Positions 25,200-33,517 of a DNA stretch of 64,000 nucleotides are shown here, one piece after another. The position numbers were made by a program, and so were the translations under genes. The stretch is from NCBI GenBank assembly GCA_005239435.1, contig SZNP01000001.1:62001-126000 (forward strand). The letters run 5' to 3'. The notes beneath the pieces were generated by a model that searched no databases, was not told the origin of the DNA, and saw only the letters and a program-made list of their open reading frames with translations. Position 1 is the stretch's first letter, and every line of letters starts with the position of its first letter. The DNA is from Halorussus salinisoli. Lineage in GTDB: Archaea; Halobacteriota; Halobacteria; Halobacteriales; Haladaptataceae.

Positions 25200-25781
25200 C
25201 TATTCGGCGGCTATCTGGTCGCTCCGGACGACGCCGATTGCGGCCGCCATCTTGAACGCCTCGGCCGGGACGAACGCCACCGCGGCCGTGAGGAACGCCT
25301 TCTTCAGGGTCATGTTGAGGACCAGCGAGAAGCCGACTACGCCGAAGGCGTAGATGACGACGGTGCCGACGACCATCGCGCCGACCAGTCGCGGAATCCC
25401 CCGGGGAACCGGGTTTCGGAGTCGGAGACCGCCGTGGACGACCGCGCCGATTGCGAACGCCGCGACGGGGTACGACCAGAGGTAACCCCCGGTCGGGCCG
25501 AGCAGTGCGCCGACGCCTGCAGACCCGCCCGCGAAGATCGGTGCGCCGACCGCTCCGGCGACGAGGTACAGCGCCATCGAGACGCCGCCCCAGACCGGTC
25601 CGAGCAGGATACCGGCGAGGAAGACGCCCAGCACTTGGAGGCTGACCGGTGCTGGCGAGAAGGGGTTCGGGAACGAGACGTAGGCGAACGCGCCGGTGAG
25701 CGCGGCCAGCAGGGCCGCACGCGCGACGTTCTCGACCGTCTCTTCGCCGACCAGTTCGACCGAGGCCGTGTCGGTACTCAT
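25200..25781 (-). CDS. bioY: Biotin transporter S component
   Basis: A 193-residue integral membrane protein of the BioY family: six TM segments, FPNPFSPAPVSLQVLGVFLA, GPVWGGVSMALYLVAGAVGA with GAPIFAGGSAGVGALLGPTG (substrate loop), and SYPVAAFAIGAVVHGG. It binds biotin and is powered by the ecfA/ecfT products encoded next. The start MSTDTASVEL is chosen over the upstream Met because the putative promoter/operator lies in between. It is divergent from cmi4. Confidence 0.92.
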   Translation of the reverse strand: MSTDTASVELVGEETVENVARAALLAALTGAFAYVSFPNPFSPAPVSLQVLGVFLAGILLGPVWGGVSMALYLVAGAVGAPIFAGGSAGVGALLGPTGGYLWSYPVAAFAIGAVVHGGLRLRNPVPRGIPRLVGAMVVGTVVIYAFGVVGFSLVLNMTLKKAFLTAAVAFVPAEAFKMAAAIGVVRSDQIAAE

Positions 25782-25795
25782 GTTCGGTCGTGGAC

Positions 25796-25825
25796 CGTCA
25801 ACCGGAAAGAATTCTTCGGTTGACG
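25796..25825 (-). promoter_or_regulatory. Putative BirA-type biotin operator overlapping bioY promoter
   Basis: A perfect 9-bp inverted repeat CGTCAACCG/CGGTTGACG (25796-25804, 25817-25825) with an AT-rich 12-base spacer. Read as GTCAACC-N14-GGTTGAC it resembles the BirA operator half-site and spacing reported across bacteria and archaea. The spacer (AAGAATTCTT) lies 25-35 bases before the bioY ATG, where a TATA box for a leaderless transcript would be. Confidence 0.6.
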
Positions 25826-25896
25826 ACGCTCGTGCGCGGTCCGTCATCGTTGCCGACAAATTTTTGTATCACCATCACGACCCACCCACATCGATA

Positions 25897-26499
25897 ATGG
25901 ACGAGAAGACAGAGGAACTCCGGGACATCTTCATGGATGTCACCGACGAATCCACCGTCACCGAACAGCAGGAGGAGACCCACGGGTCTCTGCATTCGGA
26001 GACGGCGGTCGAGGAGCGCCTCCAAGAGGTCGTCGCCCGAATGCGCGACCGTTACGACTTCGGGACGACGCTCTCGGACGAGGAACTCGTGACCGTGGTT
26101 CGTGGCTTCTACGCGGGCGACTCGGACGCCGAAATCGCCCGGGAACTCGGGGACGCCTCGCTCGGCAAGACCGTCTCGCGCGCTCGTATCGACCTGCATC
26201 TCATCCGCGACGCCGACTCGGACGCACCGTTCGACGTCGAGGAGTTGCGCGACCTCCTCGATTCGGGGGCCTCGTCCGCCGAGTGCGCCGACGAACTCGA
26301 CGTGAGCGAATCGACCGTGCGGCGCTATCGCCGGGTCGTCGAGACCCAGCAGGAACGCCGCACCGTCAACGACCAGTTCCGCAACGAGTTCGAGAACGTC
26401 CTCCAGGACCGGGAACTCTCCGACCGGATGACCGAAGGCGTTCAAGAGGACGGACTGGACGACGCCACCGAGGGCATGGAGACGAACGTCTCCTTTTAG
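25897..26499 (+). CDS. Conditioned-medium-induced protein 4 (Cmi4) homologue, HTH protein
   Basis: A 200-residue acidic protein (MDEKTEELRDIFMDVTDEST). The middle (GDSDAEIARELGDASLGKTV) and the second half (SGASSAECADELDVSESTVR with RRYRRVVETQQERR) look like two helix-turn-helix units, so it probably binds nucleic acid. The family is found across haloarchaea and is named after genes induced by conditioned medium in Natrialba-type archaea. The start follows a TATA-like AAATTTTTGTATC by about 30 bases, as in leaderless genes. A T6 tract follows the stop. Confidence 0.85.
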   Translation: MDEKTEELRDIFMDVTDESTVTEQQEETHGSLHSETAVEERLQEVVARMRDRYDFGTTLSDEELVTVVRGFYAGDSDAEIARELGDASLGKTVSRARIDLHLIRDADSDAPFDVEELRDLLDSGASSAECADELDVSESTVRRYRRVVETQQERRTVNDQFRNEFENVLQDRELSDRMTEGVQEDGLDDATEGMETNVSF

Positions 26500-26505
26500 A
26501 CCACC

Positions 26506-26554
26506 TTTTTTCGTCGGGTGTCCTCGGGCGAGCGACGCACCGCGTCGCTCGCCC
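26506..26554 (+). terminator. Terminator candidate after cmi4
   Basis: TTTTTT at 26506-26511, seven bases after the cmi4 stop, suits archaeal oligo-T termination. It is followed by a perfect 13-bp inverted repeat (26526-26538 and 26542-26554, arms GGGCGAGCGACGC/GCGTCGCTCGCCC, loop ACC). Confidence 0.6.
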
Positions 26555-26893
26555 TGTGGCACCCTCCTCGAAAAAATCTGGACCAAAAAAGGGCCGCTCG
26601 GTCGGTCGCTTCCGCTCCTCGCTTGCGGTGAACCGCGCTCACAGCGAACCGCGCTCGCTTCGCTCGCGCGGATGCTGGTCCCGGGTTGCTAGGTTTACCG
26701 AGCGCTCGGGTTGTCGGCTTGCCGAGCGTTTGTATCGCTGGTTTCGCCGAGCGTCCGCTCCCTCGTTTCACTCGGTCGCTCGCTGGCCGTGGACGGCTCG
26801 CTAGCTGTACGTTTCCGAAAGAAATAATATTATTTTCTTAACAAATATATAGTTTGCTGAAGTTTATATTCGAGAACGGGACGAACCATTCGC
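26555..26893. repeat. Intergenic region rich in CCGAGCG/CGCTCG motifs
   Basis: It carries many close copies of CCGAGCG and its complement (for example 26698, 26718, 26746 in variable spacing) and GCGCTCGCTTCGCTCGCGCG. The composition is simple and no protein-coding frame is credible. The last 80 bases turn AT-rich and contain a TATA-like box (26863-26870) 24 bases before the GTG of the Cas4-like pseudogene. Confidence 0.5.
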
Positions 26894-27553
26894 GTGTCGA
26901 AGATTCCGTTCGGCGAACTCGAAACCGCGACGTACTGCCCTCGAAAACTCTACTACTGACGGCGTGACGACCTCGAAGTTCCAGAAGAGGTGGCCGAGCG
27001 CCGCGACCTCGCGTTCCGATACGGCGACCTACTGGACGGCCCCGACGAGCGACTCGCCGACCTACCGCTGGCGGTCGGTCCGGCCGAGTTCCGGTCGAAT
27101 CTCGACTACGCCCGCAGACGGTTCTCCGAGGAGTGGCCCGCTATCCGAGACCCGAGCGAGCGCTCGACCGAGGGCAAGGACTGTCGGGGAATCGTCCACA
27201 AGGTCCTCTCGCTCGACGTTCCCACGCCCGCGATGGTCTACACCGGCGACCCACCGGAACAGGGCGTCTGGGAACCACAGACGGTCCGGGCCGTCGCCGC
27301 GGCGAAGGCGCTCTCGTGGGAGTCCGGCGAGTCGGTCGAACGCGCGTTCGTGGAGTATCCCGCCCACGGCGTGGTTCGAGAAATCCACGTCGGCACTCGT
27401 CGGAAGGCGGCCTACCGGACCGCGGTCGGCGCCGTCCGGTCGCTAGACGGTCCGCCGCCGCGGCTCCGGAGTAACGCGAAGTGCGAGGCCTGCGAGTACC
27501 GTACCGAATGTGGGGTGAAAACGCGGTCGCTGAAGTCGCTACTCGGATTCTGA
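26894..27553 (+). pseudogene. Cas4-like RecB-family nuclease with in-frame stop
   Basis: From GTG 26894 the frame reads MSKIPFGELETATYCPRKLYY, then TGA (26957-26959), then RRDDLEVPEEVAERRDLAFR and on without further damage to 27553. The content is that of stand-alone haloarchaeal Cas4-like nucleases: an N-terminal Fe-S cysteine in TATYCPRKLYY, the PD-(D/E)xK region in VERAFVEYPAHGVVREIHVG with RRKAAYRTA, and the C-terminal cysteines in AKCEACEYRTECGV. The TGA probably replaces CGA (Arg) by one transition. A restart at GTG 26990 would give 187 residues lacking the first Fe-S cysteine. No CRISPR array or other cas gene is nearby. Confidence 0.85.
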
Positions 27554-27629
27554 ACGCCGAACCCCGGCGTAGGGAGGTCGTCGTGGCCGACTCCACGAGC
27601 CGCCACGGCCGAGTCCCGGACAGCGTTCG

Positions 27630-27962
27630 CTATCGTGACGCCGGATTACCGCAGTCCTGTTTCCAGTCGTCGGCTCGCTCCCGGACGACGACCTGGCCGT
27701 CGTCCGCTACTTCCACCTCGTAGGCGGCGATAGTGAACGTGACGCTGAGTCGTTCGGAGCGCTCGGCCGTCGTCCGGTACAGCGAGTCGAGCGCGTCGCC
27801 GTCCACGCTGTCGTACAGTCGCACGTCCAGATCCTCCGGTTCGACGTTCTCGACCACGGCCAGCGCCTCGACGACGGCGTCGCTGATAGGGCCGTCACGG
27901 TTTCGGTCGTGGTACGTTCGATACAGTATCTCCGAGTTCGCATCGTTGGTTGCGACCGACAT
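27630..27962 (-). CDS. HalOD1 output domain protein
   Basis: A 110-residue acidic protein made almost entirely of a HalOD1 domain: ISDAVVEALAVVENVEPEDL, DVRLYDSVDGDALDSLYRTT and the C-terminal LSVTFTIAAYEVEVADDGQV. HalOD1 is a haloarchaeal domain thought to act as an output module in signal transduction, sometimes fused to receiver domains and often alone as here. No partner is evident; the neighbours are a pseudogene and sua5. Confidence 0.85.
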   Translation of the reverse strand: MSVATNDANSEILYRTYHDRNRDGPISDAVVEALAVVENVEPEDLDVRLYDSVDGDALDSLYRTTAERSERLSVTFTIAAYEVEVADDGQVVVRERADDWKQDCGNPASR

Positions 27963-28175
27963 TGTCTATCCCTACTGCTACGGTAAACCTACCCTTCCTT
28001 TGTTATGTCCCGCCTGATTCCACCGTCGCACCCCGCCGCCGTCCGTCTGACACTCTCCTAAAACAGTGTAATCACTGCCTACGCGCGTCTGTCCGCCGTC
28101 GGTTCCAGATTCCGAGAGGCGAACCCTTCCTGAGTCGCTGAAGACCGTCCGCGTCGAGCGTCCGACCGTCGAACG

Positions 28176-28769
28176 TCACCCGCGTAGCCACGCCGCCACC
28201 TCGTCGGCGTTCGCGCCGCGGCGGTGTATCTCGCCCGACTCGACGTCGACGACGGTGCTTCCGGTACCACCGGTCTCGCCACCGTCGAGAACCATCGACG
28301 CGGCGTCTCGAATCTCGTCGTCGAGGTCGGCCACGCGGGTCGCGCTGGGTCGCCCGCTCACGTTCGCGCTCGTACTCGTGACGGGCGCGACCTCGCGCAG
28401 GAGGTCGAGCGCGACCTCGTGGTCTGGCACGCGCACCCCGACGCGCTCGCGGCCTCCGGTCAGGACGTCCGGGACGCACTCGCGCTTCCGGCAGAGAACC
28501 GTCACCGGTCCGGGCAGAAACTCCCGCACGAAACGTTCCTCTCGGTCGGTCGCGTGGACGTACTCCAGCGCCGACTCCACGTCGGGGACCGCCAACGAGA
28601 CGGGGTCGTCGCGCGACCGGCGCTTCGCCTCGAAGACGCGCTCGATAGCCTCCTCGCTCAGTGCGTTCGCGCCGAGTCCGTAGACCGTCTCGGTCGGATA
28701 GACGACGAGTTCGCCGTCACGAATCGCGGTCGCCGCGCGCTCGATTTCTGTTGGACCCGTGTCGCTCAT
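28176..28769 (-). CDS. L-threonylcarbamoyladenylate synthase (Sua5/YciO/YrdC)
   Basis: A 197-residue YrdC-domain protein making threonylcarbamoyl-AMP for t6A37 of tRNAs. Motifs are GELVVYPTETVYGLGANALS at the N-terminus, KRRSRDDPVSLAV, PGPVTVLCRKRE, GVRVPDHEVALDLL and SANVSGRPSATRVADLDDEI. The length fits the short YrdC form without the extra Sua5 domain. The start MSDTGPTEIERAA fits the family. The longer upstream frame crosses the 220-base intergenic space and is not used. Confidence 0.92.
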   Translation of the reverse strand: MSDTGPTEIERAATAIRDGELVVYPTETVYGLGANALSEEAIERVFEAKRRSRDDPVSLAVPDVESALEYVHATDREERFVREFLPGPVTVLCRKRECVPDVLTGGRERVGVRVPDHEVALDLLREVAPVTSTSANVSGRPSATRVADLDDEIRDAASMVLDGGETGGTGSTVVDVESGEIHRRGANADEVAAWLRG

Positions 28770-28987
28770 CACGTAGTCGTCAGGCGCTTCCGGAGAAAAA
28801 GGGTGGTGGTCCGTCAGAACGAACCGATGCCGTAGTTCTTGGCGAATCCGGTCTGGACGCGAATTCCGTCGTCGTAGCCGCCGGGCACATTCGTCGAACG
28901 CGTCGTGGGTGTAGCTCCCGCGCCCCTCGCCGTAAACCGACGGGACGATTCCCGAACGGTACGTCGGAGTCGCGGACTGCAGTGTTG

Positions 28988-29509
28988 TTAGTTCGATTCG
29001 ATGGCTGTCTCGACCTCGTCGTAATCCGGGAAGTCGGGCCACTCCTCGGCGACCCACGCGTACTCGACGGTTCGGTCCTCGCCGAGCAGGAAGACGGCGG
29101 GCCGGGGTTCGCTCACGCCCGCCATCCCGTCCAAATCGTTGACGATACCGTACTCCTCGGCGACGTCGTTCTGTGGGTCGCTGAACAGTCGGTAGTCCAT
29201 CTCGCGCTCCTCGACGAGTTGCTTGTGGGCGTACGGGTCCGAGATGGAGAGGCCGACGACGGTGAGTTCGTGATCGCTTGCCTCGCTACCCCACGCCCGG
29301 TCCCGAATTTCGTTCCACATGTACGTCGCGGGGAACGCCCCGTCCATCGTGAAGAAGACGAGCAGGACCGGCCCCTCCTCGGTCAGGTCCGACAGCGAGG
29401 CGTCCTCCCAGTACTCGTCGTTGACCAGCGGTCGGGTGAAGTCCGGCGCGGTGTCGCCCTCCGCGACGTGGTCTGCGTCGGGGAGTTCGACGACTTCGAA
29501 GTCGACCAT
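28988..29509 (-). CDS. Peroxiredoxin-fold protein without cysteine
   Basis: A 173-residue AhpC/TSA-like redoxin (GDTAPDFTRPLVNDEYWEDA, LVFFTMDGAFPATYMWNEIR, VVGLSISDPYAHKQLVEERE, SDPQNDVAEEYGIV). At the peroxidatic position (FTPxC in active enzymes) the sequence is FPATY, and the entire protein has no Cys. It cannot act as a normal thiol peroxidase. Its ATG overlaps the stop of the glutaredoxin-like gene by one base (TAATG), so the two are made together. Confidence 0.85.
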   Translation of the reverse strand: MVDFEVVELPDADHVAEGDTAPDFTRPLVNDEYWEDASLSDLTEEGPVLLVFFTMDGAFPATYMWNEIRDRAWGSEASDHELTVVGLSISDPYAHKQLVEEREMDYRLFSDPQNDVAEEYGIVNDLDGMAGVSEPRPAVFLLGEDRTVEYAWVAEEWPDFPDYDEVETAIESN

Positions 29510-29790
29510 TACTCGGCACCCCCTCGCGCACCGTACGTGTTCTCCAGATACTCCACGATGTTGGCGCTCTCGCTCATCGTGACGCCGGTGTTCTCGTCCT
29601 CGATGGCCGGGACGGTCCGCTTGCCCGAGATCCGCTTGACGACGTTGCGGTCGCTGTGCATCGGTTCGACGAACCGCGACCGGTAGTCGAGGTCGTACTC
29701 CTGTAGCTTCCGCACCACGCGCTCGCAGTACGGACACGCCTGCAAGCGGTACAGTGTGATGGCGGGGTCACCGGTAGCTGGCTGGCTCAT
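29509..29790 (-). CDS. Glutaredoxin / GST N-terminal domain protein
   Basis: A 93-residue thioredoxin-fold protein. It has the active motif CPYC in YRLQACPYCERVVRKLQEYD, the cis-Pro in RTVPAIEDENTG, and the binding motif SESANIVEYLENTYG at the C-terminus. It could reduce disulfides or serve as electron donor. Haloarchaea use gamma-glutamylcysteine rather than glutathione. It is the first gene of the two-gene unit with the Cys-less redoxin. The start MSQPATGDPAITL is preferred; the frame is open far upstream but not in coding style. Confidence 0.9.
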   Translation of the reverse strand: MSQPATGDPAITLYRLQACPYCERVVRKLQEYDLDYRSRFVEPMHSDRNVVKRISGKRTVPAIEDENTGVTMSESANIVEYLENTYGARGGAE

Positions 29791-29941
29791 AGGCACGTAT
29801 TGGCGCGAAGTAGCCGTAAGGTCTTCGCTCGCGGCAGTCGCCGAGTCCGGTCCGAAATCTCCGAAATCCAGTTGTCGGTCGCTGATATCGGAGGAAAAGA
29901 ATAAAGAGTTAATCCCGTCCACTTTCAAGTTGGGTTGTCGA

Positions 29942-31345
29942 ATGGTGCCATTCCCGATGTCTACGGTCGCGTCTGTGGGACCGACCCCGATAGCGCAAGT
30001 GTTGGGTATCCCGATTTCGGAGGCGATGATCACGTGGGGCGGTGCGTTGGTCATCGTCCTCCTCATCGGCCTCTCGGGATTCTTCTCGTCCTCGGAGATC
30101 GCCATGTTCTCGCTGGCGAACCACCGCATCAACTCGCTGGTCGAGGACAAGGTACCCGGAGCCGAGACCGTCGACGAACTCAAGTCGGACCCGCACCGAC
30201 TGCTCGTGACGATTCTCGTCGGGAACAACATCGTCAACATCGCCATGTCGTCCATCGCCACGGGGGTCCTCGCGCTCCACCTCAACCAGGGGCAGGCCGT
30301 GGCGGTCGCCACCTTCGGAATCACCGCTCTCGTTCTCCTGTTCGGCGAAAGCGCGCCGAAGTCCTACGCGGTCGAGAACACCGAATCGTGGGCGCTTCGC
30401 ATCGCTAAACCGCTGAAGTACTCCGAGTACGCGCTGCTCCCGCTGGTCGTCCTCTTCGACTACCTCACGAGAGTCGTCAACAAGGTGACGGGCGGTCGGT
30501 CGGCCATCGAGACCTCCTACGTGACCCGCGACGAGATTCAGGACATGATAGAGACCGGCGAACGCGAGGGCGTCCTCGAAGAGGACGAGCGCGAGATGCT
30601 CCAGCGCATCTTCCGGTTCAACAACACCATCGCCAAGGAGGTGATGACCCCGCGTCTCGACATGACCGCGGTGCCCAAGACCGCGAGCGTCGAAGATGCC
30701 ATCCAGACGCTGGTCCAAAGCGGCCACGAACGCGTCCCGGTCTACGAGGGAAGCCTCGACAACGTCATCGGCGTCATCCACATCCGCGACCTGGTTCGGG
30801 AACAGACCTACGGCGAACACGACGAACTCGAACTCGACGACGTGATTCAGCCGACCCTCCACGTCCCCGAGAGCAAGAACGTCGACGAACTCTTGACCGA
30901 GATGCGCGAGAACCGGATGCAGATGGTCATCGTCATCGACGAGTTCGGGACAACCGAGGGACTCGTCACCATGGAGGACATGGTGGAGGAGATCGTCGGC
31001 GACATCCTCGAAGGCGAGGAGGAGGAACCCATCGAGTACGTGGACGACGAGACCATCATCGTGCAGGGCGAACTCAACATCGACGAGGTCAACGAGGCGC
31101 TGGACATCGAACTGCCTGAAGGCGAGGAGTTCGAGACCATCGCCGGGTTCATCTTCAACCGCGCTGGCCGACTGGTCGAAGAGGGCGAGGACATCACCTA
31201 CGACGGCGTGCGCCTCCACGTCGAACAGGTCGAGAACACGCGCATCATGAAGGCCCGCGTGACCAAGTTAGACGAGCAGGAACGCGCCGAGAGCGAGGGC
31301 AAATCGGAAGCCGAGTTGGAAGAGGGCGTCGAAACCGAGGGGTAG
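29942..31345 (+). CDS. CNNM/CorC (HlyC)-type membrane protein with CBS pair
   Basis: A 467-residue protein. Residues about 30-200 are the CNNM transmembrane domain (ALVIVLLIGLSGFFSSSEIA, VTILVGNNIVNIAMSSIATG, LLFGESAPKSYAVENTE). It is followed by two CBS domains (EVMTPRLDMTAVPKTASVED, HVPESKNVDELLTEMRENRM) and a C-terminal CorC/HlyC domain (IVQGELNIDEVNEALDIELP). The family exports Mg2+ or is linked to divalent-cation balance and Na+ exchange. The start MVPFPMSTVAS is 62 codons into the open frame and gives a normal N-terminus. Confidence 0.9.
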   Translation: MVPFPMSTVASVGPTPIAQVLGIPISEAMITWGGALVIVLLIGLSGFFSSSEIAMFSLANHRINSLVEDKVPGAETVDELKSDPHRLLVTILVGNNIVNIAMSSIATGVLALHLNQGQAVAVATFGITALVLLFGESAPKSYAVENTESWALRIAKPLKYSEYALLPLVVLFDYLTRVVNKVTGGRSAIETSYVTRDEIQDMIETGEREGVLEEDEREMLQRIFRFNNTIAKEVMTPRLDMTAVPKTASVEDAIQTLVQSGHERVPVYEGSLDNVIGVIHIRDLVREQTYGEHDELELDDVIQPTLHVPESKNVDELLTEMRENRMQMVIVIDEFGTTEGLVTMEDMVEEIVGDILEGEEEEPIEYVDDETIIVQGELNIDEVNEALDIELPEGEEFETIAGFIFNRAGRLVEEGEDITYDGVRLHVEQVENTRIMKARVTKLDEQERAESEGKSEAELEEGVETEG

Positions 31346-31530
31346 CTACCGGTTCTCGTTGCTCGGACGACTTTCGAGGCGACGACGAACGAACTTCACG
31401 AACCACTTCGGCCCGATGTAGAATCGCGTTCCTTCCAAATCCCGCTCCGAATTCGGTGATTTCACCGTGTTACCAGTTGCACTTCGTGCGGTAAAAACGT
31501 CGGAGAAGTCGAGCTTTTGGGCCAGTCCGG
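31346..31530. other. Intergenic region between convergent genes
   Basis: 185 bases between the convergent CNNM gene and the PiT-like permease. No gene or RNA is seen. Confidence 0.4.
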
Positions 31531-32721
31531 CTATCCGACCATCTCGATGAGCGTGAAGACGCCGTACCCGACGCCGATTGCCAACGCCAACGACGCGAGC
31601 CACGCCAGCACGGTGTAGACCATCTTCTCACGACTGACGCCGCTTCCCTCCGCGGCGTAGCCGCTCCCTACGATTGCACTCACGATGATCTCGTTGAACG
31701 AGACGGGAATCCCGTAGAGGACGGCGACCTGCGCGATGGCGAACGAGGGAATGAGCGCGGCGATGGAGCGCCGCGGGCCCAGCGCCGAGTAGTCCTGCGC
31801 GATGGCCTTTATCATTCGGGGTGCACCGGTCCACGACCCGGCGAGCAGGCCGAGACCGCCGCCCACGAGGACCGGCACGAGCGGAATCTCGAACGGGTCG
31901 AGTAGCGGGACCAGCGGCCCGATAGCGAGACCGACCTGCGACCCGCCGGCCGAGAAGGCGACGAGGCTCCCGAGCGCGAGCAGGAAGTGGCGCTGTCCGG
32001 CTTCGAGATTCCGGTGTACGTCCCACCCGAGAACTCCGGCGACGAGTCCGCCGACGCCGAGCGAGACGAGAACGTACCCGACTTCGACTCCCGCGACCGG
32101 CGGCAACGCCAGCGCATTCGCCGCAGCTTCGGCGATAGACTGGCTCACGTCGGGCGGCCCTAACACGACGAACTCGATGTTGGCGATGATGAGACCGACG
32201 ACGCCGCCAAGGAGTGGGATGACGACTCGCTCGGCGGTGCGCTCCGAGCGGAGGAGTTTCGCGGTGGAGTAGGCGATGGAACTACCGACGAACGGCGTCA
32301 GGATCCACAGCGCCGAAATCTGGCGGTACTTCGCCCACGCCGGGTCGCCACCCATCGCCAGTCCCACGCCCACGATGGCTCCCGTGACGGTGAACGCCGT
32401 GGCGATGGGGTAGCCCGTGAACACGCCGATGGCGACCAGTATGGCCGCCACGAGCAGTCCCGTCGTCGCCGCGATGGCAGTGAGCTGGACCCCGCCGATG
32501 AGCTCCGTGCCCACGGCTTCCGAGACGTTCGCACCCTGCATCACCGCTCCGAGGAAGCCGAGCAAACCGACGAAGAATCCGGCCCGCATCACCGAAATCG
32601 CGTTCGCACCGACCGCGGGTGCGAACGGTGTCGACCCCGACGACCCTGCGCCGATAGCCCACGCCATGAAGAGGCTGGCGATGCCTGCGATTACCAACGT
32701 TACGACGCCGCTCCCGACCAT
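31531..32721 (-). CDS. PiT-family inorganic phosphate transporter-like permease
   Basis: A 396-residue membrane protein of 10 or so TM segments. The N-terminal half has the PiT signature region (FMAWAIGAGSSGSTPFAPAV, GANVSEAVGTELIGGVQLTA, VFTGYPIATAFTVTGAIVGV). The C-terminal half repeats the pattern (SLVAFSAGGSQVGLAIGPLV, PVSFNEIIVSAIVGSGYAAE). PiT proteins carry phosphate or sulfate with cation symport. The usual GANDVANA is changed to GANAISVM / GGSQVGLA, so the substrate may differ. The start is the ATG at 32721; a TTG four codons upstream is possible. Confidence 0.87.
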   Translation of the reverse strand: MVGSGVVTLVIAGIASLFMAWAIGAGSSGSTPFAPAVGANAISVMRAGFFVGLLGFLGAVMQGANVSEAVGTELIGGVQLTAIAATTGLLVAAILVAIGVFTGYPIATAFTVTGAIVGVGLAMGGDPAWAKYRQISALWILTPFVGSSIAYSTAKLLRSERTAERVVIPLLGGVVGLIIANIEFVVLGPPDVSQSIAEAAANALALPPVAGVEVGYVLVSLGVGGLVAGVLGWDVHRNLEAGQRHFLLALGSLVAFSAGGSQVGLAIGPLVPLLDPFEIPLVPVLVGGGLGLLAGSWTGAPRMIKAIAQDYSALGPRRSIAALIPSFAIAQVAVLYGIPVSFNEIIVSAIVGSGYAAEGSGVSREKMVYTVLAWLASLALAIGVGYGVFTLIEMVG

Positions 32722-32773
32722 AATGCGAACCAATCACCGACGATAGAATAGTGTACCGACTTTCGTACTCGGG

Positions 32774-33460
32774 TCAGGTCGTTTTCGAGTGTGGCTCTTC
32801 GGGTTCCTCCGGCGCTTCGACGCCCTCGGCGGCCTCGGCGGTGTCGGTGTGCTTCTCGGTAGCGACGTGCCAGCGGTTGACCTCGTCCTCGTAGTCCGAC
32901 AGTTTCTCGCTGACCTTCTGCTTGAGGTTGTCGTCGTTGATGTTGACCTCGAAGACGAACTCCTCTTCGCCGTCGCCGCGGCCGACCTGCTGGACGTTGG
33001 CGCTGATGAGGTCGTTGTCGAAGTAGTAGGGCGCGAGCTGGGTCATCACCTTCTGGTAGACGGTGTCCTCGACCTTCCGCAGGGCCTTCCGACTCGCTGA
33101 GTCGGCCGCGCGCGCGACGTAGCTGACCGAGTCCTGCCAGCTATCGACCGCCTCGTCGGTTTTCTCCTCTTCGAGCTTCTCGTAGGACTCGCTGATCTTC
33201 TCGCCCGCGGTCTTGAGGTCGTCGTCGGGCGTCTTGCCCTTCTTCTCGCCTTTGCCTTCGCCGACCGACGCCTGCTCGGCGGTCTTCTCGGACACGTCCT
33301 CGCCGAGTCGCTCGTGGTGCTTGGGACGCCACTCGTCCCACTCCTCGTAGGCGTCGCCGGACACGTCGGCCTCGCGGAGTGCCTCGGTGATGCGCTCGCC
33401 GTGTTCGACGATGTCGCCCCACGTCCCGCGGAGCTTGAAACCAGAAACGCTCTCTTCCAT
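32774..33460 (-). CDS. DUF5828-like conserved haloarchaeal protein
   Basis: A 228-residue highly acidic soluble protein (MEESVSGFKLRGTWGDIVEH). A helical region rich in Lys/Glu (ADVSGDAYEEWDEWRPKHHE, KISESYEKLEEEKTDEAVDS) is followed by a more ordered half (KALRKVEDTVYQKVMTQLAP, YFDNDLISANVQQVGRGDGE, EFVFEVNINDDNLKQKVSEK) and an acidic tail. I associate it with DUF5828; the function is unknown. It lies downstream of no obvious partner and is 52 bases from the PiT-like gene on the same strand. Confidence 0.75.
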   Translation of the reverse strand: MEESVSGFKLRGTWGDIVEHGERITEALREADVSGDAYEEWDEWRPKHHERLGEDVSEKTAEQASVGEGKGEKKGKTPDDDLKTAGEKISESYEKLEEEKTDEAVDSWQDSVSYVARAADSASRKALRKVEDTVYQKVMTQLAPYYFDNDLISANVQQVGRGDGEEEFVFEVNINDDNLKQKVSEKLSDYEDEVNRWHVATEKHTDTAEAAEGVEAPEEPEEPHSKTT

Positions 33461-33517
33461 TGGGATTCTCCTAGTTCGGCTCTGATATACGCTTGTCGGG
33501 CGATACCCGTCGTGCGA

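Noticed and set aside
26555..26820. CCGAGCG repeats as a CRISPR array.
   Set aside because: Repeats are only 7-8 bases, irregularly spaced and without unique spacers of even length.
26894..27553. TGA in the Cas4-like gene read as selenocysteine.
   Set aside because: Selenocysteine is not known in Halobacteria, no SECIS-like element is seen, and related proteins have Arg or a similar residue rather than Cys here.
28770..28987. Possible extra short coding frame between sua5 and the redoxin gene.
   Set aside because: The frame ending in GFAKNYGIGSF lacks a start codon and a recognisable beginning; it could be a gene remnant but cannot be supported.
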